A program made the translations under genes and the position numbers. Positions 1 to 10,254 of a DNA stretch of 64,000 bases are shown piece by piece. The stretch lies in contig NC_065545.1 in NCBI RefSeq assembly GCF_932294415.1, positions 20,157,357 to 20,221,356 of the forward strand. Reading direction: 5' to 3'. Source of the DNA: Quercus robur (taxonomy: Eukaryota; Streptophyta; Magnoliopsida; Fagales; Fagaceae). The first letter of the stretch is position 1; the number at the start of each line of letters is the position of its first letter. Below the pieces are notes generated by a model. The model did not search any database. It saw only the letters and a list, made by a program, of their open reading frames with translations, and had not been told where the DNA came from.

Positions 1-1957
1 TGGCCAGCGAGTCTGCATGAGTGTTTACGCTCCTGGAGATGTGCGTTAAACTGAAGGATTCAAAGCTCTCCTGTAGCCGTTTGACTTGTCCCAGATACTC
101 TTGCATCCTAGTATCTCGAGCTTCCAGCTCTCCCATCACTTGTCCGACCACTAATCTGGAGTCCGAGAAGGCTTCTATTACTCTTCCACCCAACCTTTGA
201 ACCATTGCCATTCCTTGAAGTAAGGCTTCGTATTCGGCTTCATTGTTCGTAGCCGAGAATCCGAGTCTTAATGACTTTTCAATGACAGCGCCGTCTGGCG
301 ATATTAATACTATCCCAACTCCTGATCCTCTCTGGTTGGCCGCACCATCCACGTAAACCTTCCAATGCACGGTTTCCCCGGCCGAAATCGCGCCGACCAG
401 TTTTCCGCACAGGTCTTTCTTCTCGGTCACCGTTTCTATAGAGGGCTCAGCGAACTCTGCTACCAAGTCCGCGAGGACCTGTCCTTTGACGGAGGGTCTG
501 GGCATATATTTAATATCAAAAGCCCCCAGAAGAGCACTCCACATGGCGATCCTTCCTGTGTAGTCAGCATTTCGAAGCACGGCTCGAAGTGGAAGCCGAG
601 TCAGGACGATGACCGTGTGCGCCTGAAAGTAATGAGGAAGCTTCCGGGTTGCATGCACTATCGCCAGAATTGCCTTCTCTAAGGGTAGGTATCGCACCTC
701 GGCTTCATGTAGTGACTTGCTCACATAGTACACCGGTCGCTGCACCCCATTATCATCCCGTATTAATACCAGGCTTACGGCGTGGGGAGCTACGGCGATG
801 TAGGCAAACAACACCTCGTCTGCCTCAGGACTGGACATGATGGGTGGTCGGGACAGGTAGTCCTTAAGCTGCTGGAAAGCCTGAACGCAATCCTCCGACC
901 ATTTAAACTCTTTCCACTTGTTTATCAGGAGGTAAAAAGGCCGACATCGATCCGCCGATCGTGATATGAACCGGCTTAATGCCGCAATCATGCCAGTGAG
1001 CTTCTGCACTTCCTTCGGGTTCCGAGGAGTCTGTAGACTGTTAATGGCTTTGATTTGGTCAGGACTTACTTCTATTCCTCTATGGGTGACCATGTACCCT
1101 AGGAATTTCCCAGACCCGACCCCGAATGAACATTTGGAGGCATTCAGCCGCAACCGGTGCTCCCTTAAGATAGCGAAGACTGTTCCAAGGTCTTGCACGT
1201 GCTCGGACACCCTTTTACTCTTCACAACCATATCATCTATATACACCTCAATGATCTTGCCCAGTTGCGGCTCGAACATCCGAGTCATCATCCTTTGGTA
1301 GGTTGAGCCCGCGTTCTTTAGCCCGAATGGCATCACCTTATAATGATAATTTTCGATGGGCGTCATGAAAGCCGTTTTCTCTTGGTCCTCTAGCGCAAGG
1401 GGTATCTGATGATAGCCCTGGAAGGCGTCCAGGAAGCTCATTCGAGGGTGTCCCACGGTTGCATCCACCAATCGATCAATTTTGGGTAGGGGGAATGGGT
1501 CCTTGGGGCACGCCTTGTTCAGGTCCGTGAAGTCCACGCAGACCCTCCACTTCCCCGTCTTTTTCTTTACCACCACTGTGTTCGCCAACCATTCAGGATA
1601 AAAGACCTCTTTGATAGCTCCTGCTCTTTTCAACTTGGCCACTTCGTCTCTCACGGCACCGGCGTGTTCCTTCGAAGGGCGTCGGGGTGGTTGCTTCCTC
1701 GGAGTGGAAGAGGGGTTGACGTTCAGGTGGTGGCAGATGAGGCTGGGATCAACTCCAGGGGCATCGTAGGCGTCCCAAGCGAATACGTCGACATTTTCTC
1801 TGAGAAATCTGACCAGTTCCTCCTTTTCCTGAGAGGGCAATTCAGAGCCGACCTGAAAGAACTTCTCCGGGTCATTGCTGACAGCAACCTTATCTAAACC
1901 TTCACACCTTATCTCCTCGGCCAGCCCCTCGTCTTGCTTTGCCGAGGAGGTTGGTTG
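1..1957 (-). CDS. gypsy Pol (reverse transcriptase and RNase H), partial
   Basis: The frame is the same as the upstream gag-pro frame and runs off the window edge. Reading from 1957: a linker, then the RT domain with conserved stretches WRVCVDFTDLNKACPKDPFPLP, written here as WRVCVDFTDLNKACP, then FLDAFQGYHQI, FMTPIENYHYKVMPFGLKNA, and the catalytic box VYIDDMVVKS (about 1246-1217). It continues into the thumb region (KFLGYMVTHRGIEV) and the gypsy-type RNase H, with KVYVDGAANQRGSG near 350 and SATNNEAEYEALLQG near 250. No stop was seen in the frame, and frame registration agrees at 1900, 1243 and 247. There is no ATG directly after the gag stop, so expression would need readthrough of the UAG at 1960-1958. 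Alternatively this copy is simply mutated. Confidence 0.9.
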
Positions 1958-1960
1958 CTA
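1913..1960 (-). promoter_or_regulatory. candidate stop-codon readthrough signal between Gag-Pro and Pol
   Basis: On the minus strand the stop is UAG CAA CCA, which fits the UAG-CARYYA consensus known from tobacco mosaic virus-type readthrough. An 8-nt spacer (CAACCAAC) is followed by a perfect 9-bp stem: CTCCTCGGC (1949-1941) pairs with GCCGAGGAG (1921-1913) across a 19-nt loop. A downstream structure at 8 nt recalls the gammaretroviral gag-pol arrangement. Function is inferred. The CCGAGGAG motif recurs elsewhere in this element, so the stem could be a chance product of base composition. Confidence 0.5.
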
Positions 1961-3793
1961 TAAGCTCTTTGGGGCCGAGGTCTCGACCAAGGGCCGATGT
2001 AAAATGGCGGCCACCACACACTTCCTGGCCACGGCCTGATCTCCTCGGATCTCTTCCACTCGTCCTCTGGATGGGTATTTCACTTTCTGGTGAAGTGTGG
2101 AGGTCACGGCCTCTAGGCTGTGGATCCATGGCCTTGCGACTATCGTGGTGTAGGGTGAATAAGCGTCGACCACGATGAAATTCACCTCCACCACTTCCGC
2201 CCCAGTCTGTATGGGCAGTCGGATTTGCCCCTTTGGCGTTACAAGCTTCCCCTCGAAGCTGAGGAGGGGGGAGTCGTAAGCTGTCAAGTCTTCTGGCTTC
2301 AGATTCAGCCCCTTGTATAGGTCGGGGTACATTATCTCCACCGCACTTCCAGAGTCTACTAATACCCTTTTCACATCGAAACCCCCAATCCGCAAGGTGA
2401 CCACCAAGGCGTCATCGTGAGGTTGAATTGTTCCTCCCTTATCCTCATCCGAGAATCCCAGTATCAAAGAGCTTCCCTTTTTTATCCTTTTGGGTTCCCT
2501 TTGTCTGCCCTCGGAGGGAAGGTGGTCCACGGCCAATACCCTGGGGATGGGTGGCCCAGTTCTTCCGGGTGCAGCGAGGATGACATGTATCGTCCCGGTG
2601 GGGGGTCTTAAAGACACGTCCCTTCGAGGCTCTTGTGTCGCTTGGCCGGGATGGCCGCTCGATGGGTGCAGCAGGTGACGTAGCTTTCCTTCTCGGACCA
2701 ATTGATCCAGGTGATTCCACAAATTCCTGCAGTCCTCAGTAGTATGCCCGTGGTCCTGATGATATTGGCAATACAAGTTATGATTACGATTGGCAGGGTT
2801 TCCAGCCATCTTTCCCGGCCATCTGAAATAGGGTTCATCCCTTACTTTCTCCAGTACTTGTTGTACCGGCTCTCTGAATATGGCATTCACTGTTTGCGGG
2901 GTGCTCTGCCCAGCCTGTCGCGGAAAATCTCTCCTCGGCTGACCAGGATTGTAACGTTCCATTCTGAAATCATTTGCTTTAAAGGGGATGACCTTCTCCT
3001 TGCCCTTCCCTTGCAGCTGATCCTCCTCCACTCTTTTGTACTTGTCGATCCTATCCATCAGCTGTTGGACGTTAGTAGCTGGTTTCCCGGTGAGGGATTT
3101 CCTTAAGCCATGCCCGGTGGGGAGGCCGCTTGTGAACGTGCTGATAGCAACGTTATCATGGTTGTCATCTAAATCGTTATACACCTCCCAGTACCTATCC
3201 GAGTACGCTTTCAGGGTTTCTCCTTCGTGCATGGATAAGGACAGCAGCGAACTGAGAGGTCGAGGGACTCTGGTGTTTGTAATGAAACGGGAGCAAAAAA
3301 CTTGAGTGAGCTGCTTGTAGGAGCCTACGGAGTTTGGCTTCAGGCTGTTGAACCATCTCATTGCCATCGATCCCAAGCTAGAGGGGAAGATTTTGCACAT
3401 CAGGGCCTCGTTTTGCGAGTAAATCGCCATCTTTTGATTAAACTGACTCACGTGCTCCACCGGGTCTGCTTTGCCGTGATAAATGGCGAACGCCGGTTGG
3501 TTGAAGCGTCTTGGCATCTTAGCCCCTTCGATTCTATTCGTGAAGGGTGATCTTGAAACCTGATCCAACGCCTTCTTCATGGCGTCGCTCCCCGAACCTT
3601 TGCTGGACGGGCGCTCATACTTTCGTACAAGGCGTGGTTCCTTTTCGTAAGAAAAGGTTTCGCTTGGGGGGGTCCTTGACCTTCGTCTGTAACTCACGTC
3701 TTCCTGATTAGAAGACTCGCCTGAGTCAGAGGGAGATCGTCTTCGCTGCGCACGTCGTAACTTCCTTTTTAAGTCGTCTATTTCTCGCTGCAT
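1958..3793 (-). CDS. gypsy Gag-protease polyprotein (611 aa)
   Basis: The N-terminus is basic and serine/arginine-rich (KRKLRRAQRRRS). A retrotransposon gag domain covers about residues 130-265 (AMRWFNSLKPNSVGSYKQL, SSLLSLSMHEGETLKAYSDR). A knuckle-like CQYHQDHGHTTEDC lies near residue 345. The aspartic protease carries VLVDSGSAVEIMY with the catalytic Asp at residue 480 (bases 2356-2354). The ORF ends SAPKSL followed by UAG at 1960-1958. The same frame continues straight into RT, so Gag-Pro and Pol are separated only by this stop. Nucleocapsid and protease would act in the particle during retrotransposition. Confidence 0.93.
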   Translation of the reverse strand: MQREIDDLKRKLRRAQRRRSPSDSGESSNQEDVSYRRRSRTPPSETFSYEKEPRLVRKYERPSSKGSGSDAMKKALDQVSRSPFTNRIEGAKMPRRFNQPAFAIYHGKADPVEHVSQFNQKMAIYSQNEALMCKIFPSSLGSMAMRWFNSLKPNSVGSYKQLTQVFCSRFITNTRVPRPLSSLLSLSMHEGETLKAYSDRYWEVYNDLDDNHDNVAISTFTSGLPTGHGLRKSLTGKPATNVQQLMDRIDKYKRVEEDQLQGKGKEKVIPFKANDFRMERYNPGQPRRDFPRQAGQSTPQTVNAIFREPVQQVLEKVRDEPYFRWPGKMAGNPANRNHNLYCQYHQDHGHTTEDCRNLWNHLDQLVREGKLRHLLHPSSGHPGQATQEPRRDVSLRPPTGTIHVILAAPGRTGPPIPRVLAVDHLPSEGRQREPKRIKKGSSLILGFSDEDKGGTIQPHDDALVVTLRIGGFDVKRVLVDSGSAVEIMYPDLYKGLNLKPEDLTAYDSPLLSFEGKLVTPKGQIRLPIQTGAEVVEVNFIVVDAYSPYTTIVARPWIHSLEAVTSTLHQKVKYPSRGRVEEIRGDQAVARKCVVAAILHRPLVETSAPKSL

Positions 3794-4030
3794 GGCCTGG
3801 TGACTATTTCGCCTCTAAGACACGTGACTTCCTGTCTGAGTGTGACTCTGGCTCGTCCGGGTGGTATGCACACTCCCTTCACGATTCCCCCTTTCACCTG
3901 GGCCAGTTGGGTTATTTTACCTTTGGGACTCGGCATGTCGTGTCCGTTGGGAGTTAGCTTGGTGAGGATCCTCCTGGTGCGGGTCTAGTTCTGACATGCT
4001 TGACCGTTGCACTAGCTGATGCCCTAGTTC

Positions 4031-4048
4031 TTCCCACAGACGGCGCCA
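4031..4048 (-). other. putative primer binding site of the gypsy element
   Basis: Two bases after the LTR end (CCACA, minus strand) comes TGGCGCCGTCTGTGGGAA. The first nine bases would match the complement of a plant tRNA-Asp 3' end (as I recall TGGCGCCGT), but the match then falls off, so the primer tRNA is uncertain. Confidence 0.6.
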
Positions 4049-4050
4049 AT

Positions 4051-4733
4051 TGTGGTTGCACGATTTTCCTGGCCCAACTTCTGCTGATCAGGCCTTGGCC
4101 CAAAGCACAACCCACAATAAATACTTGTAGAGAATGGGTTAAAGAACTTGGCCTCAGTGAAACTAGCAGGTCTAATGCATGTAGTATATTGTTTGCAGAA
4201 AGAAATAAGAACGTAAAGAAGGATTCCTCAAGTCTGATTTTATTTCTTTTTTTGTTTCTGATACAGTTCTCTCGTCCCCTTCTTTGAGGGACTCCACTAC
4301 ATTATATATTTTTCTTCTTTTCATCCCAGCCTTACATCTGTTAATCATCCAAGCATCCACTCGAGCACCTGTCCCATCAGACGCCCTCATCAGACCCTTT
4401 GTGAGTTGCAGAGGCCAAGGCGGTACTGTTCAGGAGTCTTTTCCTCATTAATGCGGCCAAGAGGGTGGTTGGGGCGCAATTAATGTGGTGGTAACCTTCC
4501 GTGAGATATTTTGAATTTAATTCGTTTTATATGTTGGGAAGACGAGCTGAAATGGCTGGGGCAAGTTTCTCGTCTGGGCTTCGCGATGTCCGAGGAGGAG
4601 TTACTCCTCGGACAGGTTTCCTTGACGCTATTGGGGTTGAATAGCACTTCATATGAGGCTTTTCGTTGGACAGGACGCTCCTCGGACGGGCCTGAGCTTA
4701 GAATAGCCCATCATTTTTGGGCCGGGCCCCACA
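4051..4733 (-). repeat. 5' LTR of the gypsy element
   Basis: In minus orientation it begins TGTGGGGCC (4733) and ends CAACCACA (4051), a standard TG...CA pair with TGTGG/CCACA inverted ends. The PBS-like sequence follows immediately. Its central part aligns with the solo LTR at 5086-5826, sharing CATTAATGCGGC, the TTTGTGAGTTG run and the CCGAGGAG hairpin. The outer boundary at 4733 is set by the TG/CA rule and comparison with the solo LTR, because the partner LTR is outside the window. Confidence 0.8.
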
Positions 4734-5080
4734 CCTTTCTTTTTTTAATGTTAAAGATTAAAATATATAGGGTTATAAATGAATTAAGTTCTTTGTGAAT
4801 AACTCAAGCTCTATTTAGGAAAAAACTTATTTATGTTTGTTTGTTTAGAAAATAAGCCAAGTTTAAGTCTTAAGTTTATACTCGATTATTAAATGAGCCA
4901 AACCCAAATATAGTAATGTTTTCGCGAACAAGCTCATGAACATGAGAGCTTGATTTAACTATATATAATATTATATTATATATGTATACTTGTCTAAAAA
5001 TATATTAATATATACTTGAAATTGGATTCTATAAGTTTTTTTATAGATCCATATGATATTAAATTATTATTTGTAGTTTC
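4734..5080. other. AT-rich spacer between two related LTRs
   Basis: About 350 bases of AT-rich DNA with TA-rich runs (for example 4965-5015). No coding potential or repeat boundary was recognised. Confidence 0.6.
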
Positions 5081-5831
5081 TTAATTGTGGGGACACAGTT
5101 TGGAGCCCAAACCACTATCTTGTGAAGTCTTGATCCAAAAAAGCCCAACACAATGAATTTAGTAGAGTATAAGTCAAAGAACTAGGTTTAGATAAGTTAA
5201 ACAGAGGCTTGCATGGGATAAAGGAACACATGGACAAAAACAAAAGCCATTGCGTTGAAAGATCTCACGGTCTGAGGAGACTAAAAACTTAATTTGTGTA
5301 TACAGACCAGTACATTAGGGTTCCTTTGCATGCTACAGTATTCTACCTTCCTTTTTCCATGCTTTCCTTATGGGGGCTTCTATACATTATATAGGCCATT
5401 TCTTATCATTTGGGTTTTACACTTGTTGATCATTCAAGCCTCCACTTGAGTACCTATCCCATTAGACACCTCTTTCAGTCCTTTGTGAGTTGTGGTAGCC
5501 AAGGTAACACTGTTTAGGGGTCTTCTCCACATTAATGCGGCTAGGAAAGTAGCTGTAGTGCATTCAATGTGGTGATGGCAGTTTTTGCTTAGATATTTTG
5601 TTTTTCCTTCCTTTTCATGTATTTAGGGGATGTGCTTCAGTGGCTTGGACGTACCTCCGCTCCGGATTTTCAGTGTCCGAGGAGGAATTCCTCCTTGGAC
5701 CTTTTTTCTTTGTTTCCCGTGATAAGACTTAACATGGATCATCTAAGCCACATTGCCTCCTCGGACAGGCTGGCGTCCTCAGACGGCCCAAGGCCCAACT
5801 CGTTACTTTGGGCCATAGTCCCCACATTAAT
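5081..5831 (-). mobile_element. solo LTR with target-site duplication
   Basis: The LTR is 5086-5826 (741 bp). It starts TGTGGGGAC and ends GTCCCCACA, a perfect 9-bp terminal inverted repeat, and is flanked by TTAAT at 5081-5085 and 5827-5831. No internal coding sequence remains. It is homologous and parallel to the LTR at 4051-4733, so it is from the same or a sister family, left by recombination between two LTRs. It carries a 26-base near-palindrome at 5675-5700. Confidence 0.9.
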
Positions 5832-6123
5832 GATACAAAAAAATCTTTTTGTAATAAAAATTTATAAAATTGTGAAGAGATAAATCATTTTAGTCATAGT
5901 TTCTCAATATATAGGAAAATAATAAGTTAATCAAGTAGTTTGTAGACAAACTCGAGCTTGCTCGACAAGAATATGAGCAAAGTTTGAATATAAAATCTTA
6001 TTTGGTAATGAGCTTAAGCTCAACTTGTGTTCAAAAAAAAAAAATAATAATAATAAATAAACAAATTTAAACTTTTAATTCTCAGTTCAACTTAGCTCAA
6101 CTCATTTACTGCCCTAAAAATAG

Positions 6124-6304
6124 AGAGAAGTTCTACATTCACAACATTTTCACAACAAATCATAGGTAATTAGTTGTTATTGGTTCAAATTTGAATATAC
6201 CACTGAGATTACTTTTTTGTCCCAACAATAACAACTAGTAACAACTTACCATTTAAGATTTGTTGTGAAAATATTGTAAAAATAATATGGACATAGCATT
6301 TCTC
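6124..6304. mobile_element. MITE with long terminal inverted repeats (about 180 bp)
   Basis: The left arm (GAGAAGTTCTACATTC, then ACAACATTTTCACAACAAAT) is the inverted counterpart of the right arm (ATTTGTTGTGAAAATATTGT ending GCATTTCTC). The arms continue through ATTAGTTGTTATTG / CAATAACAACTAGT around a short core. A truncated relative starts near 38957 (ATGCTACATTTACAACATTT), which confirms a dispersed family. Confidence 0.7.
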
Positions 6305-8246
6305 GAAAAGATATATTTGATTGCTCTATGTTAAAAAGAAATATTACCTTTCCCTTGCTCATGTCTTTTCCCTTAATATTTGTTAGTTAATCCTAAAATT
6401 TAACATGTATCCACTTGTGGAATAAAATATTGAATGTGTATCAAAGTATACACTGCTTGATGATACATAAATTGGGAAAGGATTGAGTTCATTGTTTCTG
6501 TGTATTAGATTTGTTAAGATGGGGATGTGTGGCAAAAGTTTGACACATGTCAACATTCCAATGGATTTAATGCATAAGGCCCAAACTGATTCTCATATAA
6601 ATCAATAAAATATTTTTTTTTTGTCACAAGTACAAAAACCTTCTGAAAATTTGGGAAGTGAGTTTCATTTTAAAATTTCAGCTTAAGCTTTGTCCTATCA
6701 TATCTAATTCTAGATGAGGTGACTGTGACCCTACTATATACAATGATATGTGCAATTTTCATTTTAAAAAAACAAATAAAATGACAATAAACCTCTTAAT
6801 ACCCATAGGAAAAGGAAACTGTCAAACTATAGTCGAACCAGTGTTTAAATAACAAAATATCTATTCAAAAGGTCACTTACCTTTTAGTAAAATAAAACGG
6901 TACCAAGGAAAAGGTCACCTACCTTTAATTTAAATCTTAGAAACCCAAAATTGGGGGCTCAAGGACAATTCCAGTTTAAGACTTTTTTTTTCTTCTTTTT
7001 CTTTTTCATCCCTCCTTATTCCGGTTTAAAACTTGAGAATCATATAGTATCATACAACTACATTTGAAGATGAATACTCATTTAGTAAAATAACAGGCTT
7101 AACAGTAGACATTTTAAGTGGGGAATTTGAATCCTAAATATGTTTGTTGGACTTGGAATCACTAAAAAATACCATTGAACCTAAAGGTCATTAGCAATAT
7201 AGTAGTGATTAATCGCTCTACATTGATGGCTGATGAGTTTGGTAGGATTTGATTGCATATTTACAGAATTGATCTCAAGAGTTTGACATGTTTTTCTTTT
7301 TGATGAGTGTGATACAAAAGCATTACTCTGGGTGGAGAAAACTCCCCCATGACCATGAGTTTCAAGTTCAACCATCCTCATTGAGGATCTATCCTTCACT
7401 TAGATATATCAATATACTGCCACTATCAATTTTTTTTTTTAAATTACAATCGTTAATGTGACAACTTGTTAATTATAAATAATAAAATTAAGTTAATTAT
7501 GCTTATATAAAAAACAATAATAACCTATTAGGTAGCCATGGAATATGTAAAAAAGAATATTTTGTACATTGCGTATGTGTTTGACATTGACTTAAAAAGC
7601 CAATTTTTTTACTATTTATAAGTTCTATTACACTTTTCTAAATTATTCATGAATCTCACTGTATAACTAGTTTTTGGTTTTATCAAATAATTTTTTTTTT
7701 AATTTTAACTAAACATTATCTTATTAGGGAGGTGCTAGTTTTGGGAGATGTGGTTCTGGGACACCCAAAGTCTAAAGTCAACCGGAGCTAGCTTTATTTA
7801 TGCCAATTCACTTCCCATCAAAAAGATTGCATGCTTTTGACTTTGACCGAGATAGGTTCTTTATTACTTTTTTTTTTTTAATATTTCAAATTTCATTAGT
7901 CAAGGATACAAAGTTAATAACATGACCACAACTGTTTATCTCCTTGATTTCTTTTTAAAAAAGAAGTGTTTATTAATTATTATCATTATTAAATAATTAA
8001 AGATGCTTGCCAGCCAATGAATACTCCTCCAGTCTTCCATCTTATCCGATGATATATATATATATATATATATATATTTAATAATCATATCCGATGATAT
8101 GTTATTAGCTCACAGAATCACAGAACTTTGAATTCAATTATATATGCTTAGTCAATTTGACTGATAATATAGAGAATTGGACAATAATTTTAATAAAATA
8201 ATCTTAGCAGCAAGGCCAGCATACCTGAATTTGAGATTTGGAGGGG

Positions 8247-8270
8247 TTTTTTTTTTTTTTTTTTTTTTTT
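8247..8270. repeat. T24 homopolymer
   Basis: Uninterrupted run of T in intergenic DNA. Confidence 0.95.
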
Positions 8271-8468
8271 CCTGAAAGATTTGGAAAGGCTTTGTAAATC
8301 TGTTTCCATCCCATTCATAACGTAAGATGTCAAAGTTTTATCATAATCAAATCATTCTTGACTGTAATACAAAAGCATCACACTAGTACTCTTGAAATAA
8401 GACATTTTCAAATTATTGTGTTTGACTAGTCCCTTGCATAATTAAGCATATATAATGTAATCAAATAA

Positions 8469-9276
8469 GGTAAATATACAATTTTTGTCCTTATATTTTG
8501 GGCCCTCATTTTGGTTTCCAAAATGATTTTGCGCTTACTCTAATCTCTGAAAATAGAAAATCGTCTCTGTTTTGGTTCCTGTCATTAACTAACTAACAAA
8601 AAAGTTCTATATGGCAAACAGTATGTATAGATAACATGTTAGATACTGACGTGACTAATAAAATAATATTAAATAATGCAATATCAACATTTTAAATATT
8701 AGAAAAACCACATCATTATTTTTTCTTTTCTTTATTTATTTTAAAATAAAAAATTTTAGTTATTATTTAATTATTTAAATAATAATTAAATAATTAAAAT
8801 AAAATTTTCTTTTCATTTTTTTTTTCTTTTTCATTTTAATAATCTCATTTATCTCTCTCGTGGTCCGTGTGTTTTTGTTTGTATCTATTTCACTTTCTTT
8901 CGTGGTGTTTCTTTTTCTTCTTGGTCAGTGGGTTTGTGTTTGTATCTATTTTTTCTTTTCTTCAATTATTTTAAAATAAAAGAATATTTTATTTTATTTT
9001 AAAATAATTAAAGAAAAGAAAAAAAATATGATGTGACCTCTGTAATATTTAAAATACTACGTAGTGTTATTTAATATTATTTTATTAATCACGTTAGAAT
9101 CTAATATGTTATTTATGCACTTTGTTTGTCGTGTAGGGCTTTTCTATTAGTGAGTTGATTGTAAAAACCAAAATGAAACGATTTCTATTTTTAGGAACTG
9201 GGGTAGACACAAAATTAATTTAAGAACTAAAATAAAAATTGGCCCAAAAATGTAAGGACCAAAAGTATATCTTTTT
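8469..9276. mobile_element. foldback/MITE-like element, about 800 bp
   Basis: The two ends are long imperfect inverted repeats of at least 100 bases. The left end reads GGTAAATATAC...TTTTTGTCCTTATATTTTGGGCC. The reverse complement of the right end reads AAAGATATACTTTTGGTCCTTACATTTTTGGGCC. Inner arms also pair: AACCACATCATTATTTTTTC near 8705 against GATGTGACCTCTGTAATATT near 9030. A TATTTAATTATTTAAATA palindrome lies near 8765. The core near 8860-8960 has a direct duplication of the GTGTTTTTGTTTGTATCTAT stretch. There is no ORF, so it is non-autonomous; the superfamily is unknown because the target duplication is unclear. Confidence 0.7.
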
Positions 9277-10200
9277 GATGTACAAATTGATGTGTCATAA
9301 TATTTTTTTTTTAAATCAAATATTTATATATTAAAGTTGTTGAAATTTATTAATTATATTCCTTCTCACACGAGTTTATAAATATATAATAATAAAATTT
9401 ATATTACCTTCCTAAAAAAAATTATAATAACTATATCATTTTCTTTATTTTAAAGACCCTGTAAAAGAAAATAATAATTAAAAGAAGACACTGAAAGGCT
9501 GAAAACCAAGTTTTATTAACTTGGCAAACAAACCAAGACCAAATAAGGCAATAAGCATAATCGGTCCTTAGAATTATTTTATTTTCTTTGGTAGCTTCAG
9601 ATTAAAAGCCCCATTTTTCTCCAAAAAAAAAAAATCCTCGAAATAAGTTAATTAATTTATTCGAATATAGGCATTAACTCTGCATGTCTAATTCGAATAT
9701 AGACATGATCACATAATTTGATTGGGGATTAAGGCATAATTGAAATACTAATATCTTTTCATCTTGTTCTTCTAATTTGATTAATTACTTACATTCCCAA
9801 TACTCAACTCGTTTGAACAAGTTTTCTCCCAAAAAAAAAAAACTAGTTTGAACAATCTGCCACTCCAATTAATGTGAAGTAGACTTTCTGTTCATACATA
9901 TTTTAAGGGAATTAGAAAAGATGCATCATAATATATTATAATAATGTTACGTGACCTAGTAATACGCTCCAAAAATTATATATATATATATATATCTATA
10001 TATATCATTAATTTTTCAAAGTCAATGTTAGAAATGCCACCTTCTGAAATGTCGATTACAGTGGGCTAAGCAGCCTCTTTTGACGCTAGCTTTGCGCGTC
10101 GGCTAGCTTATCCAAGCGCCACATCTCCCATCAAAGCATAATAATGACGACAAAATCAAATAGAGCTTGCATGGTTGCCCACCACTATTATTCCTCCACA
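9277..10200. other. AT-rich upstream region of the globulin-like gene
   Basis: AT-rich sequence with a short (AT)n tract near 9978-10000. The last 150 bases (GCTAGCTTTGCGCGTC region, 10083-10140) are more balanced and probably contain the proximal promoter. No coding sequence was seen. Confidence 0.5.
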
Positions 10201-10208
10201 CCCATTTC

Positions 10209-10217
10209 CTATATATA
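10209..10217 (+). promoter_or_regulatory. TATA box of the globulin-like gene
   Basis: TATATATAC lies 46 bases before the ATG at 10255, so transcription should start about 10240 and leave a very short leader. This argues against an upstream in-frame ATG at 10144, which would lie ahead of the TATA box. Confidence 0.6.
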
Positions 10218-10254
10218 CCTCTTTCAAACTTGTAACTTAGCATTAATTATAGAC

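Larger units (their letters stand above)
1..4733 (-). mobile_element. Ty3/gypsy LTR retrotransposon, 5' part (continues beyond window start)
   Basis: Reading the minus strand from 4733 down, the order is LTR (4733-4051), primer-binding-site-like sequence (4048-4031), about 240 bases of leader, gag-protease (3793-1958), then reverse transcriptase and RNase H (1957-1). Integrase and the 3' LTR lie outside the window. RT before RNase H with no integrase ahead of RT indicates Ty3/gypsy rather than copia order. Apart from one UAG, coding sequence is open for more than 1250 codons, so this copy is young or little decayed. The gag sequence and leader resemble the Tat-like elements common in dicot trees; the clade is inferred, not proven. 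Confidence 0.93.
5832..8468. other. AT-rich intergenic DNA with a MITE and simple repeats
   Basis: No gene is supported here. A short inverted-repeat element lies at 6124-6304. Simple repeats are an (AT)n tract at about 8052-8077 and 24 T at 8247-8270. A 72-codon minus-strand frame at 7181-7399 shows no recognisable motif. Confidence 0.6.

Noticed and set aside
365-1301. Plus-strand ORFs over the gypsy pol region
   Set aside because: They are antisense shadows of an uninterrupted RT-RNase H frame on the minus strand and match no family.
1950-1960. The gypsy UAG as a plain inactivating mutation only
   Set aside because: Not excluded, but the exact CARYYA context, the downstream stem and the otherwise open frame make readthrough worth testing, so it is kept as a finding.
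7181-7399. 72-codon minus-strand ORF
   Set aside because: No domain, no promoter context, AT-rich surroundings.
10144-10254. Upstream in-frame ATG giving a longer globulin-like protein
   Set aside because: It lies before the TATA box and its extra 37 residues disrupt the signal peptide; the ATG at 10255 is better.
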